Shown: positions 21,802-29,771 of the stretch, piece by piece
Layout: the number at the start of each line of letters is the position of its first letter
Position numbering within the stretch: position 1 is the first letter of the stretch
DNA from: a virus
Strand: one strand, 5' to 3'
Virus record (IMG/VR): IMGVR_UViG_3300031862_000012
Location: 1-39,422 of that record
DNA: 39,422 nt
Notes under the pieces: model-generated
The model's database searches: none
Seen by the model: only the letters and a program-made list of their open reading frames with translations
Told to the model about the DNA's origin: nothing
Program-made: the position numbers and the translations under genes

Positions 21802-22757
21802 CCATTTATTATATCGGCAATTTTGATAATAAGTATTCCACCGAGCAGTATATTTTTGAATGTCTTTTGTCTCAGGGTTATGATGTAACTGCGGTTCAGG
21901 AAGATATGCTGACTTCAAAACAACACTTAGAATTATCCGAGGGCTATGACTTGCTTTTATTCGCTAAAGGCAGAGTAAAGGATGGAGTAGAGGGATTGGA
22001 ATTTTTATTAAATAATTTTAAGGGCAAAAAGGCTTTTTGGTTATTTGATAAGATGTATGATTTCAGGCCCGAACGGGCGGAGTGGATGGATAGAATAATC
22101 CCATTAGTTGATATTTATTTCATAACCGATGGTAGTGCTAAAGAGCATTATAATAAGTTTAAAACGCCTTATAAGATTTTACGGCAAGGCGGAATGAAAC
22201 CGTATTATGGCAGGGTTAAAAGGGAATTTCAGCAATATCAGGTGGCGTTTTTAGGAGCGCTTTATACTGATGAACGAAAAAAGATGCTGGAGGCAGTTGA
22301 TAAACGCTATAAGCTTATTATTGGTGGAACAAAAGATATGTATCAATTCAGGGGGCAGCAACTGGCTGATTTATGCGCTTCTGTCCCTGTGGTTCTGGCT
22401 GATGTTCTGACTTACCGCGATGGTGATAAAATTAAGACTTATAAAGATTACTGGTCTAATCGGATTTATGAATTATTATCTTGCGGAGCGTTATTGGTTC
22501 ATCCCTATATTCAGGATAAAGATTTTTGGAATGAATTTGGCAAGGATGGTAATTTTCTATTTGATGAATATTTTATCGGTTATGAAATTGGTAATTTAGA
22601 TCATATGTTTAAGAAGATAGATGAGGCGCTTACTATGCCAGAACTGGCGAGAAAAGAGATGCAAAATAAAGGTCGAGAGTTAGTTTGCGGCAAATTAAGT
22701 TATAATAATCGCGTCAGATCGATGATGCGGCATATTTATTCAACTTATGCTTTATGA
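21798..22757 (+). CDS. GT-B glycosyltransferase (CgeB-like)
   Basis: 319 aa, overlapping the previous gene by 4 nt (ATGA). The N-terminal Rossmann half begins TIYYIGNFDNKYSTEQYIFE. The C-terminal half has SNRIYELLSCGALLVHPYI, the donor-binding block of CgeB/DUF3880-like glycosyltransferases, then a C-terminal helix with DEALTMPELARKEM. It is likely a nucleotide-sugar-dependent transferase acting in sequence with the other three. Specificity cannot be read. Confidence 0.75.
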   Translation: MTIYYIGNFDNKYSTEQYIFECLLSQGYDVTAVQEDMLTSKQHLELSEGYDLLLFAKGRVKDGVEGLEFLLNNFKGKKAFWLFDKMYDFRPERAEWMDRIIPLVDIYFITDGSAKEHYNKFKTPYKILRQGGMKPYYGRVKREFQQYQVAFLGALYTDERKKMLEAVDKRYKLIIGGTKDMYQFRGQQLADLCASVPVVLADVLTYRDGDKIKTYKDYWSNRIYELLSCGALLVHPYIQDKDFWNEFGKDGNFLFDEYFIGYEIGNLDHMFKKIDEALTMPELARKEMQNKGRELVCGKLSYNNRVRSMMRHIYSTYAL

Positions 22758-23374
22758 AAATACAAATCGCCTCATCAAGGCCATTGGGAAAACAAATTAA
22801 AGTTATTGCTGAAAAATTGGCAGAAAATACAGATATTGAATTTGTTAATGAAAATCCTGATATTTTTATCAGTGTTTTGTATGACAAACTGATTTTTAAA
22901 GAATTCATTGATAGCGTGCCTTTGGGTTGTTATAACTTCCATCCTGGCTATCTGCCCAATTTCAGGGGTTGTGGCGCTTGCTCTTGGGCGATAATTGAAG
23001 GTTGTAAAATGGGCGGAATTACCCTACATAAAATAGATGAAGGAATTGATAGCGGCGATATAATTGATTACAAGTATTTTAAAATTGAAGATACCGATAC
23101 TGGTTATAATGTCTGGCAGAAAAGCAATCAGGCAATTTTAGAATTATTTGAAAGTTATTTTATCAAGATAGTAAAGAAAAATATTGGTTTAAAAGCTAAA
23201 AAACAGGATTTAAGCAAAGGTAAGGTTTATTCACGGGAGATGTTAAGAGAAGCGCTTAATCTGACTAATCGGCCAATAGCAGAATGGCCATTATATATTA
23301 GGGCATTTTATTTCCCCCATAAAGAATTGCCTTATATTGAAATAAATAATCAAAGATATTATTTAAGCATATGA
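22754..23374 (+). CDS. Sugar N-formyltransferase
   Basis: 206 aa, ATGA overlap with the previous gene. The formyltransferase signature is present: N61 and H63 in CYNFHPGYLPNFRG, then ACSWAIIEG and ITLHKIDEGIDSGDII with Asp99. These are the catalytic Asn-His-Asp of enzymes using N10-formyltetrahydrofolate. It lacks a tRNA-binding C-terminal domain, so it is not a Met-tRNA formyltransferase. With a GDP-perosamine-type aminotransferase encoded nearby, formylation of the 4-amino group of GDP-perosamine (as by WbkC in Brucella) is the best guess. Confidence 0.8.
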   Translation: MKIQIASSRPLGKQIKVIAEKLAENTDIEFVNENPDIFISVLYDKLIFKEFIDSVPLGCYNFHPGYLPNFRGCGACSWAIIEGCKMGGITLHKIDEGIDSGDIIDYKYFKIEDTDTGYNVWQKSNQAILELFESYFIKIVKKNIGLKAKKQDLSKGKVYSREMLREALNLTNRPIAEWPLYIRAFYFPHKELPYIEINNQRYYLSI

Positions 23375-24249
23375 GCGTAATTAATTTTCTCACTCCCGAA
23401 AATTGGCTAATGGAAGGATTAAAAAAGGTTCAAGAGAATATTAAAGAACACAATATTTTGATTAATTCTAAAGCCAGAAGTGATTTGATTGTTTGCTGGT
23501 CTGACAGCCAAATGCCTAAATTAAATGAATATTTGATGATTAACAGGAAAGCCAAAGTTATTAATTATCTTTGGGATTTATATAGTTTTCAGGATTACGA
23601 AAATGACCACTGGAAAGCTTATAAGTTTTTGCTTGAAGCCTCAACTGATATTTGGACACCGACTTATGATGTTTCGCAGGATTTAAAACAGCGATGGGAT
23701 TTACACTCTTATGTTCTGCCTTGTTTTTTCCCGACCGAAGAGTGGCAGGATGTTAAAATTACTACTGGCGATTATGCGGTTCAAGCTTCAAGGCGGGACG
23801 ACTATAAAAGATTTGACTGGTTTGAAAAGGCTTGTAAAGAGTTAAAAATCCCGTTTTATTCCTGCCACCCTGACAAGTATTCAAGAGAAGAATATAAAAA
23901 AATACTGGCTGGCTGTAAATTTTTGGTCGTCAGTTCTTTGGAGGAAAGCCAAGGAACAATGTCGGCAATGGAGGCGGCTTATTTAGGCAAACCAATTTTA
24001 ATGAGTGATTGTATTGAGGGCGGCAAAGAGATCTGGGGCAATGAAATCCAGTATTTTAAGTGGGATAATTATGAGAGATATAAAGAAGCTATTGAAAGTT
24101 TAAATTTTAAACCCCTTGATTTCTTGGGAGCTAATACTAATTATTCAGGCAACACCGAGAGAGCCAGAGAGCGATTGTTGAAAAATCATAACCTTGATTT
24201 ATTTACAGAAAATTTGAGAATTAGATTAAAGCAATTAAATGAAGCGTAA
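23371..24249 (+). CDS. GT-B glycosyltransferase (family 4-like)
   Basis: 292 aa, ATGA overlap. The C-terminal half has CKFLVVSSLEESQGTMSAME and AAYLGKPILMSDCIEGG, the E-x7-E-type donor-binding region of GT4 enzymes. The N-terminal half is shorter than usual and carries VINYLWDLYSF and STDIWTPTYDVS. It probably adds one residue of the glycan made by this cluster. Confidence 0.7.
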   Translation: MSVINFLTPENWLMEGLKKVQENIKEHNILINSKARSDLIVCWSDSQMPKLNEYLMINRKAKVINYLWDLYSFQDYENDHWKAYKFLLEASTDIWTPTYDVSQDLKQRWDLHSYVLPCFFPTEEWQDVKITTGDYAVQASRRDDYKRFDWFEKACKELKIPFYSCHPDKYSREEYKKILAGCKFLVVSSLEESQGTMSAMEAAYLGKPILMSDCIEGGKEIWGNEIQYFKWDNYERYKEAIESLNFKPLDFLGANTNYSGNTERARERLLKNHNLDLFTENLRIRLKQLNEA

Positions 24250-24436
24250 AGAAAAAAAACGATTAGAAAAAATAAGGATAAAGAAACTGCAGGAATTTTA
24301 TAAAACAAGAGAAAAATTAAATAAAGAAAAAATTGAAATTAAATTAAAGCCTAAAATATTAATTGAACCAATCAAAAAAGATAATTGGATAATAAAACTA
24401 TGGAAGAAAATCACTTTAAAAAATTTGAGGAAATGA
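24239..24436 (+). CDS. Small highly basic protein
   Basis: 65 aa, nearly half Lys/Arg with a coiled-coil character (KRKEKKRLEKIRIKKLQEF). It overlaps the glycosyltransferase by 11 nt and the next gene by 37 nt, fitting the coupled style of the cluster. It may help bind membrane or polyanion, or may simply couple translation. No family is recognised. Confidence 0.45.
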   Translation: MKRKEKKRLEKIRIKKLQEFYKTREKLNKEKIEIKLKPKILIEPIKKDNWIIKLWKKITLKNLRK

Positions 24437-24762
24437 AAGTAATCGAACTTCCCGAAGGCTATATTGCTTATCGTTTGGGCAGTGGCGATAATCTGGAATT
24501 GTTTGATATTTTTGTCAATAAAGACGAAAGGCAAAAAGGCATCAGTAAAAAACTGGTTAAATTAATGCTGGAAGCGGTTAAAGACAATCCGCCAAATTTT
24601 TCAGTATTCGGTTTTACCGCTAAGGACAATCTGACGGCCCAAGCATTTTATCAGGCCATCGGCTTTACCCTAATCCTCTGTCCTTTATATCCTCTCGGCG
24701 CTTTTATGTATGTCGCTGAATATCAAAAACTTTGCGATAAATTATTTAAAACAGATGCTTGA
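24400..24762 (+). CDS. GNAT-family N-acetyltransferase
   Basis: 120 aa from the ATG at 24400, preferred over an in-frame TTG at 24385. The GNAT core is visible: LFDIFVNKDERQKGISKKLV is the acetyl-CoA pyrophosphate-binding loop (normally Q/R-x-x-G-x-G/A; here R-Q-K-G-I-S), and AKDNLTAQAFYQAIGF is the following motif B. It may acetylate an amino sugar made by the cluster, an alternative or addition to formylation. It overlaps the methyltransferase gene by 8 nt. Confidence 0.75.
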   Translation: MEENHFKKFEEMKVIELPEGYIAYRLGSGDNLELFDIFVNKDERQKGISKKLVKLMLEAVKDNPPNFSVFGFTAKDNLTAQAFYQAIGFTLILCPLYPLGAFMYVAEYQKLCDKLFKTDA

Positions 24763-25423
24763 TTTAACTAAATATATGGTCGGGGCGGATAATCCCGCTT
24801 CCTTAACTTCTCAAGATGAAGAAAAGAAAAAAGAGGCTTGGCAGTATTTGAATTTAATCCCTGAAGATTTAAGACACGGAAAGTTATTAATTATCGGGGC
24901 GGGCGATGGCTATGAGATAGAAGTGGCAGAACAGTTAGGATTTTCTGAAGTTAAAGGTTTGGTTTATTTAGAGAAGGAAAAAACCAGCGACAAATTGATT
25001 ATCGGCGATATGCACGAATTGCCGTTTCCAGATAAAGAATTTGATTTTGTTTATTCTAAAGAAACTTTGGAACACGCTATTGCCCCTTATGTCGTGGCTT
25101 GCGAAATTAATCGGGTATTAAAAATTAATGGCAAGTTTTGTCTGGCGACCTCGGGGGGTTTAAGGAAACAGCGCGAATGGTATCATTATTCCTGTTTTCC
25201 TATTTTTATCTGGATGGATTTATTTCATAAAGCGAGTTTGGAAATAGAAAAAATAATGGTTGACGGCTATATCGAATTTCACAACAATATTTTCTTCGGC
25301 AGTAAAATCGTGGATAAGGATATATTGAAACCAACCGAGATGTATTCTTTGGAGGATTACATCAATGGGATTAAGATGATTAATTTAAACGAAAATGGTG
25401 ATAGGAATAATTGGATTAAGTAA
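24755..25423 (+). CDS. SAM-dependent class I methyltransferase
   Basis: 222 aa from the ATG at 24755, which overlaps the previous stop by 8 nt; upstream in-frame codons lie inside the GNAT gene. Motif I is LLIIGAGDGYEIEVAEQL, and the later motifs are IIGDMHELPFPDKEFDFVYS and ETLEHAIAPYVVACEINRVL, typical of Methyltransf_11 enzymes. In this context it probably methylates a sugar hydroxyl, a common way to cap a glycan chain. Other small-molecule or protein substrates cannot be excluded. Confidence 0.75.
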   Translation: MLDLTKYMVGADNPASLTSQDEEKKKEAWQYLNLIPEDLRHGKLLIIGAGDGYEIEVAEQLGFSEVKGLVYLEKEKTSDKLIIGDMHELPFPDKEFDFVYSKETLEHAIAPYVVACEINRVLKINGKFCLATSGGLRKQREWYHYSCFPIFIWMDLFHKASLEIEKIMVDGYIEFHNNIFFGSKIVDKDILKPTEMYSLEDYINGIKMINLNENGDRNNWIK

Positions 25424-26390
25424 TGAGAGTGGATTAGGCAGACTGGCTGATGATTTTTACAATCATTTTGACTGCAATATTTTAGTGCTTAACCACATTA
25501 AAGGGCAGGATAAGACTAAATTTAAAAATGCAGTATATTGCACCGGTATTCCAACCAATGAGGAAATAACGGCTTTGGCGAGAGAATCTGATTTGCTTCT
25601 TACTTTTGAAACGCCGTTTAATCCCAATGCTTATTCGATTTTCAAGCAATTTAAAAAGCCAACCATTTGCGTGACGATGTATGAATGTATGCAGGATAAT
25701 CAATGGTTTTGGAAGGATGTTGATGTCTTTATCTCCTGTTCTTTGCCAGATTTACAAGAAATCAGTTTGAAAAATAAAATTTATCTGCCGATACCAATAG
25801 ATACTGAACGGATTAAATTTATTGAACGAAGCGGTAAAATAAGAAAAATTCTGCATAATGCCGGTTATATGGGTTTTCAAGGCAGAAACGGCACAACTGA
25901 AGTGATTAAGTTTATGCGTAGATATATAAATGACGATATTGAACTTAAGATAAGAGGGCAGGAGGAGCACAATTTATTCGCTTACGACAAATCGGATAAA
26001 AGAATAACTTTAGAAGCTGGCGAGATTGATTTTGATAATCTCTACTCTTGGGGCGATTTGTTCTTTTTCCCCTGTCGGTTTAACGGTCTTTGTCTGCCAA
26101 TTCAAGAAGCTTTGGCCTCAGGACTTCCGGTAATGACTTCTGATTTAATAGCTTGGACGGGATTAATACCAAAGGAATGGCAGATTAAAACGATTACTCC
26201 GAACAATATCAGTTATGGTAAATTTATCGAGGTTAGAAAAATTGATATTGATGATGCTTTAGTTAAATTTGAATGGTTTAAAAATCAGGATTTAAAAAAA
26301 TTGTCTCATCAGGCAAGGGAAATTGCCGAGAAAAGGTCGTGGGAAGTGATGAAACCGAAATACGAAAAATTATTTAAAATTTTATTATGA
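25395..26390 (+). CDS. GT-B glycosyltransferase (family 4-like)
   Basis: 331 aa, overlapping the previous gene by 29 nt. The N-terminal motif GIIGLSNESGLGRLADDF is the glycine-rich acceptor-side loop. The C-terminal donor domain includes HNAGYMGFQGRNGTTEVIKF, then FFFPCRFNGLCLPIQEALAS and GLPVMTSD, the E-x-x-x-x-x-x-x-E-type block of GT4 enzymes. It is the fourth glycosyltransferase of the cluster. The next gene begins with an ATGA overlap. Confidence 0.8.
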   Translation: MVIGIIGLSNESGLGRLADDFYNHFDCNILVLNHIKGQDKTKFKNAVYCTGIPTNEEITALARESDLLLTFETPFNPNAYSIFKQFKKPTICVTMYECMQDNQWFWKDVDVFISCSLPDLQEISLKNKIYLPIPIDTERIKFIERSGKIRKILHNAGYMGFQGRNGTTEVIKFMRRYINDDIELKIRGQEEHNLFAYDKSDKRITLEAGEIDFDNLYSWGDLFFFPCRFNGLCLPIQEALASGLPVMTSDLIAWTGLIPKEWQIKTITPNNISYGKFIEVRKIDIDDALVKFEWFKNQDLKKLSHQAREIAEKRSWEVMKPKYEKLFKILL

Positions 26391-27403
26391 AACGAGCATT
26401 TATTACCGGGGCAACTGGTCAGGATGCCAGTTATTTAATTGAATTATTATTAGCAAAAGGCTATGAAGTTTGGGGATTAATCAGACGTAGCTCTACGCTT
26501 AACCGCCAAAGAATTGACCCGATTTACAATTATCACAAAGAAAATCATTTGCATATGATTTATGGCGATATGACTGATATGACTTCTTTGATCGATGCTC
26601 TTACTATATCAAAGCCAGATGAAGTTTATAATTTAGCTGCCCAATCACACGTTGGTATTAGTTACGAAATACCTTCTTATACTGCTCAAGCTACCGGTTT
26701 TGGGGTTTTAACTCTGCTTGAAGCAATAAGAATATTAAAACTTAAATGCAAAATTTATCAGGCCTCAACCTCAGAATTATATGATGGTAAAATTGAAAAT
26801 AAATTGATAGACGAAACAACAGAATTTAATCCGCAAAGCCCTTATGGGGCAGCTAAACTTTATGCCCACAATATTTGTCGGATTTATCGAGAGGCTTACG
26901 GGATGTTTATTAGTTGCGGCATTTTATTTAATCATGAATCACCAAGACGCGGCGAAAATTTTGTCAGCCGTAAAATTACTTTGGGAGTTAATTTAATCAA
27001 GCAAAATAAATTAAAATACTTAGAATTAGGGAATATTAATACTTATCGTGATTGGGGATATGCCCCTGAATATGTCGAGGCAATGTGGCTGATGCTTCAG
27101 CAGAAAAAACCGAATGATTATATTATCGCGACTGGCAAAACTCATAATATAAAAGAATTTTTAGATTTAGCTTTTAGACAAGTCGGTATTAATGATTTTA
27201 GAAAATATATTAAAATCAATAAGCAATATTTCAGACCGAATGAAGTCAATTATTTATGGGGCAATCCAGAAAAGGCGGAAAAAGAATTAAAATGGAAAGC
27301 TAAAACCGATTTTTCACACTTGGTTAAACTAATGGTTAAAGCCGATGAGTATTATTTAAAAACAAATAAATATAATGATTACGGAAAACTTTTTAAAAAA
27401 TAA
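26387..27403 (+). CDS. gmd: GDP-mannose 4,6-dehydratase
   Basis: 338 aa, full length for the family. NADP-binding GATGQDASYL (8-17), YNLAAQSHVG (81-90), catalytic T128-S129-E130 in ASTSELYDG, and Y153-x-x-x-K157 in SPYGAAKLYA. GILFNHESPRRGENFVSRKI closely follows the signature I know from bacterial Gmd. It converts host GDP-mannose to GDP-4-keto-6-deoxymannose, the entry point to perosamine, fucose, rhamnose and related sugars. No fucose synthase follows; instead an aminotransferase does, pointing to perosamine. Confidence 0.9.
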   Translation: MKRAFITGATGQDASYLIELLLAKGYEVWGLIRRSSTLNRQRIDPIYNYHKENHLHMIYGDMTDMTSLIDALTISKPDEVYNLAAQSHVGISYEIPSYTAQATGFGVLTLLEAIRILKLKCKIYQASTSELYDGKIENKLIDETTEFNPQSPYGAAKLYAHNICRIYREAYGMFISCGILFNHESPRRGENFVSRKITLGVNLIKQNKLKYLELGNINTYRDWGYAPEYVEAMWLMLQQKKPNDYIIATGKTHNIKEFLDLAFRQVGINDFRKYIKINKQYFRPNEVNYLWGNPEKAEKELKWKAKTDFSHLVKLMVKADEYYLKTNKYNDYGKLFKK

Positions 27404-28496
27404 TGATCCAAAGGTTGATAAAACAGGCGAATGGTTTCCTGTTTCAGAACCTTATCTGTCTGGTAATGAAAGCAAGTATGTCAATGATGCTTTGGTAAAT
27501 AACGAGATTTCTTCACAAGGAAAGTATGTTAAATTATTTGCTAAGGAATTTGCCAGACGAGTTGGTTGCCAATATGGCGTAGCCACCTCATCAGGTTTTA
27601 CCGCCCTATACCTTGCCTTAAGAGCTCTGGGAGTAAGAGAGGGCGATGAGATAATCTGTCCGACTTTTACAATGATAGCTACCCCCAACGCTATTAGATT
27701 ATGCGGAGCAAAACCGATATTTGTCGATTGTAAAGAAGACGGAAATATTGATGAAAAATTAATTGAAGAAAAAATCACTCTTAAAACTAAAGGGATTGTG
27801 CCTGTTCATATTTATGGTAAAGTATGTGAAATGGATTTTATTAATGACTTGGCAAGAAAATATGATTTATTTGTTTTAGAAGACGCTGCCGAGGCGCACG
27901 GAGCGTGTTATAAAGGTCGAAAGGCGGGAAGTTTAGGCAATGCTGCTGCCTTCTCTTTTTACGCCAATAAGATAGTGACTTCAGGGGAAGGCGGGATAAT
28001 TACCACCAATAGCCAAGAAATCGCTCTCACGGCCTCAAATTTGCGAGATTATGCCTTTAGTAGGGAAAGACACTTCTGGCATAAGGAATTTGCTATAAAT
28101 GGCCGTATGAGCAATTTAGAGGGGGCTCTTGGATTGGCCCAAACTGAAAAAATGAAAGAATACATCGAGTCAAGGCGTCAATGGGCATTGGGTTATCAAA
28201 AACTTGAAGAATTGGATATAAAAGTTGAACGATATAGTAAAGAAGATGTCTGCTGGATGGCTGGAGCGAGAATTAAAAACAGAGATGAATTCAGAGAAAA
28301 GTTAGCTAAGGTCGGGATTGAAACCAGAACTTGGTTTATCCCTTGCCATTTACAGCCGATATATTATAATAAAGATAGATACCCAATATCTGAGAAATTA
28401 TCGCAAATCGGGCTTTATCTTCCGACCTATTCTTATTACAATAAAGAAAAGCAGCAAAAAATAATTAATTTAATCAAAAAAATATGGCGGATTTAA
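27375..28496 (+). CDS. DegT/DnrJ/EryC1 aminotransferase (GDP-perosamine synthase-like)
   Basis: 373 aa, overlapping the dehydratase gene by 29 nt. PLP-enzyme motifs: TSSGFTALYLALRALGV, EDAAEAHGA with Asp170, and the Schiff-base lysine K199 in FSFYANKIVTSGEGG. The start VSEPYLSGNESKYVNDAL and the block NGRMSNLEGALGLAQ are typical of sugar 4-aminotransferases such as GDP-perosamine synthase (Per/RfbE). Paired with Gmd, it should aminate GDP-4-keto-6-deoxymannose with glutamate as donor. Exact stereochemistry is not provable from sequence. Confidence 0.85.
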   Translation: MITENFLKNNDPKVDKTGEWFPVSEPYLSGNESKYVNDALVNNEISSQGKYVKLFAKEFARRVGCQYGVATSSGFTALYLALRALGVREGDEIICPTFTMIATPNAIRLCGAKPIFVDCKEDGNIDEKLIEEKITLKTKGIVPVHIYGKVCEMDFINDLARKYDLFVLEDAAEAHGACYKGRKAGSLGNAAAFSFYANKIVTSGEGGIITTNSQEIALTASNLRDYAFSRERHFWHKEFAINGRMSNLEGALGLAQTEKMKEYIESRRQWALGYQKLEELDIKVERYSKEDVCWMAGARIKNRDEFREKLAKVGIETRTWFIPCHLQPIYYNKDRYPISEKLSQIGLYLPTYSYYNKEKQQKIINLIKKIWRI

Positions 28497-28975
28497 TAGA
28501 TATAAAAAAAGTCAAACCAGACTTGGATGCCTCCAAGCAATGCACACTTTTAAATCCTTTTAATGAAGATTTTACTTTTACGGTTAACAGCAAACCATTT
28601 GTGATACCGGCCAAAAGTTTCTTATATTGCCAGGAGCCGATTGCTCATATGGGAGCGATAAGAATTGCCGAAGTTATTATCAAGCAAAAAAGAAGCGGCG
28701 AACTTGAAGATTTATATCGTCGTTTAGGCGGTAAAGAAAAATTAGCTGAACAGCAACAGGAATATTTATCCTTACAAAGAAAACCTTACAGCTTACAGGA
28801 TAAAGAAACTATCCGAAAAATGTTAATTATAGATGGGATTATTAGCGGCGACTCGGCTGAAGAAAAAACTGCCGAGGTAAAAAATAAAATACTTCCTGCG
28901 ACTGAGGTTGTAAAGGAAACAGCGCCAGTCGCCAAAAGAGGAAGGAAAAAAGTCTTAGAGGAAGCGCTTAAATAG
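28484..28975 (+). CDS. Hypothetical protein after the sugar cluster
   Basis: 163 aa, overlapping the aminotransferase by 13 nt. A beta-rich segment (CTLLNPFNEDFTFTVNSKPF) is followed by VIPAKSFLYCQEPIAHMGAI, a helical middle, and a basic KRGRKKVLEE end. The beta part resembles small phage structural proteins, so it may belong to the head-tail genes that follow rather than to sugar synthesis. No family is certain. Confidence 0.55.
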   Translation: MADLIDIKKVKPDLDASKQCTLLNPFNEDFTFTVNSKPFVIPAKSFLYCQEPIAHMGAIRIAEVIIKQKRSGELEDLYRRLGGKEKLAEQQQEYLSLQRKPYSLQDKETIRKMLIIDGIISGDSAEEKTAEVKNKILPATEVVKETAPVAKRGRKKVLEEALK

Positions 28976-28990
28976 TTTACTTAAGTGATT

Positions 28991-29057
28991 CCAGGAAAAT
29001 ATTTATTGCCATTCTCTTTAATCCTCCGGAGAATACAAACAATAAATATTTGACTGG
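28991..29057 (+). other. Stable stem-loop before the connector gene
   Basis: Bases 28991-29008 pair with 29040-29057 at 16 of 18 positions. The two mismatches are a tandem GA/GA step between CCAG/CTGG and AAATATTTATTG/CAATAAATATTT. An inner ATTCTC/GAGAAT hairpin (29011-29016, 29029-29034) sits inside. No T run follows. It could be an mRNA processing or stability element separating the sugar cluster from the tail genes. Confidence 0.55.
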
Positions 29058-29072
29058 AACAAAGGGGGTCAG

Positions 29073-29087
29073 ATGGTTGAGCGCTAA
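29073..29087 (+). CDS. Four-codon leader frame (MVER) abutting the connector gene
   Basis: ATG GTT GAG CGC TAA at 29073-29087 follows AAAGGGGG (29061-29068) at good spacing, and its stop codon is immediately followed by the ATG of the connector gene at 29088. The connector ATG itself lacks a properly spaced ribosome site, so it may be translated by re-initiation. Confidence 0.4.
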   Translation: MVER

Positions 29088-29765
29088 ATGGCTAATAAGA
29101 CAAGGAGTGAATATCGCCAAGCAATCAGAGATAATCTTGATGATCAAAGCGAAAAAACTTGGTCTAATACTTATTTAAACACAAAAATTGAAGAAGCGAG
29201 GCAAGATATTGCTAATCGTTATTTTTATTCATTTTTAGAAGATACATATACCACCTCAACGACAACGGCAACTAATGTAGTTAATAAGCCGTCTGATTTT
29301 AATAAACTGCTTTCAGCAGCTTGGTCAGACGGCACAAGCTATACCCGGCCGTTGTCTTTTGTTTTAGACGAAAAATGGGAGCAATTAAATTATACTTCGG
29401 CAACCATTGGCACGCCTTATGCTTATAATGTTTATGGCGGACAGATTAGAATATATCCCAGAGCAGTCGGAGTTTTTAAAGGCAAATATAAAAAGGAACC
29501 GACTAATTTTACTGATGACGCGACGCCTGATAATGTAATACCGAAAAGATGGGCGCATATAGTTGAGGATTGGGTGACGGCGGCGGCTTGGGAAAAAGAC
29601 GAGGAATTTGGCAACGCTAATCAGTATTGGCAAAAGGTTGAAGCGAAAATCAGGATTATGAAGCAAGAAGAGGGCGAAAAACAAATGTCAGAAGCTATTC
29701 AACAGGGCGAGACCGATGAATTTTTAGATGAGGCAAATCGTTTTAGAATTAGTGATTTAACATAA
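29088..29765 (+). CDS. Head-tail connector / adaptor protein
   Basis: 225 aa. It opens TRSEYRQAIRDNLDDQ with an early helical bundle (KIEEARQDIANRYFYSF), then a beta-rich middle (YNVYGGQIRIYPRA, FKGKYKKEPTNF) and a C-terminal helix (HIVEDWVTAAAWEKDEEF). I recognise this layout from phage head-completion or adaptor proteins encoded just before the tail hub gene. It would seal the portal and attach the tail. It may be translated by re-initiation from the leader frame before it. Confidence 0.65.
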   Translation: MANKTRSEYRQAIRDNLDDQSEKTWSNTYLNTKIEEARQDIANRYFYSFLEDTYTTSTTTATNVVNKPSDFNKLLSAAWSDGTSYTRPLSFVLDEKWEQLNYTSATIGTPYAYNVYGGQIRIYPRAVGVFKGKYKKEPTNFTDDATPDNVIPKRWAHIVEDWVTAAAWEKDEEFGNANQYWQKVEAKIRIMKQEEGEKQMSEAIQQGETDEFLDEANRFRISDLT

Positions 29766-29771
29766 ATTAAA

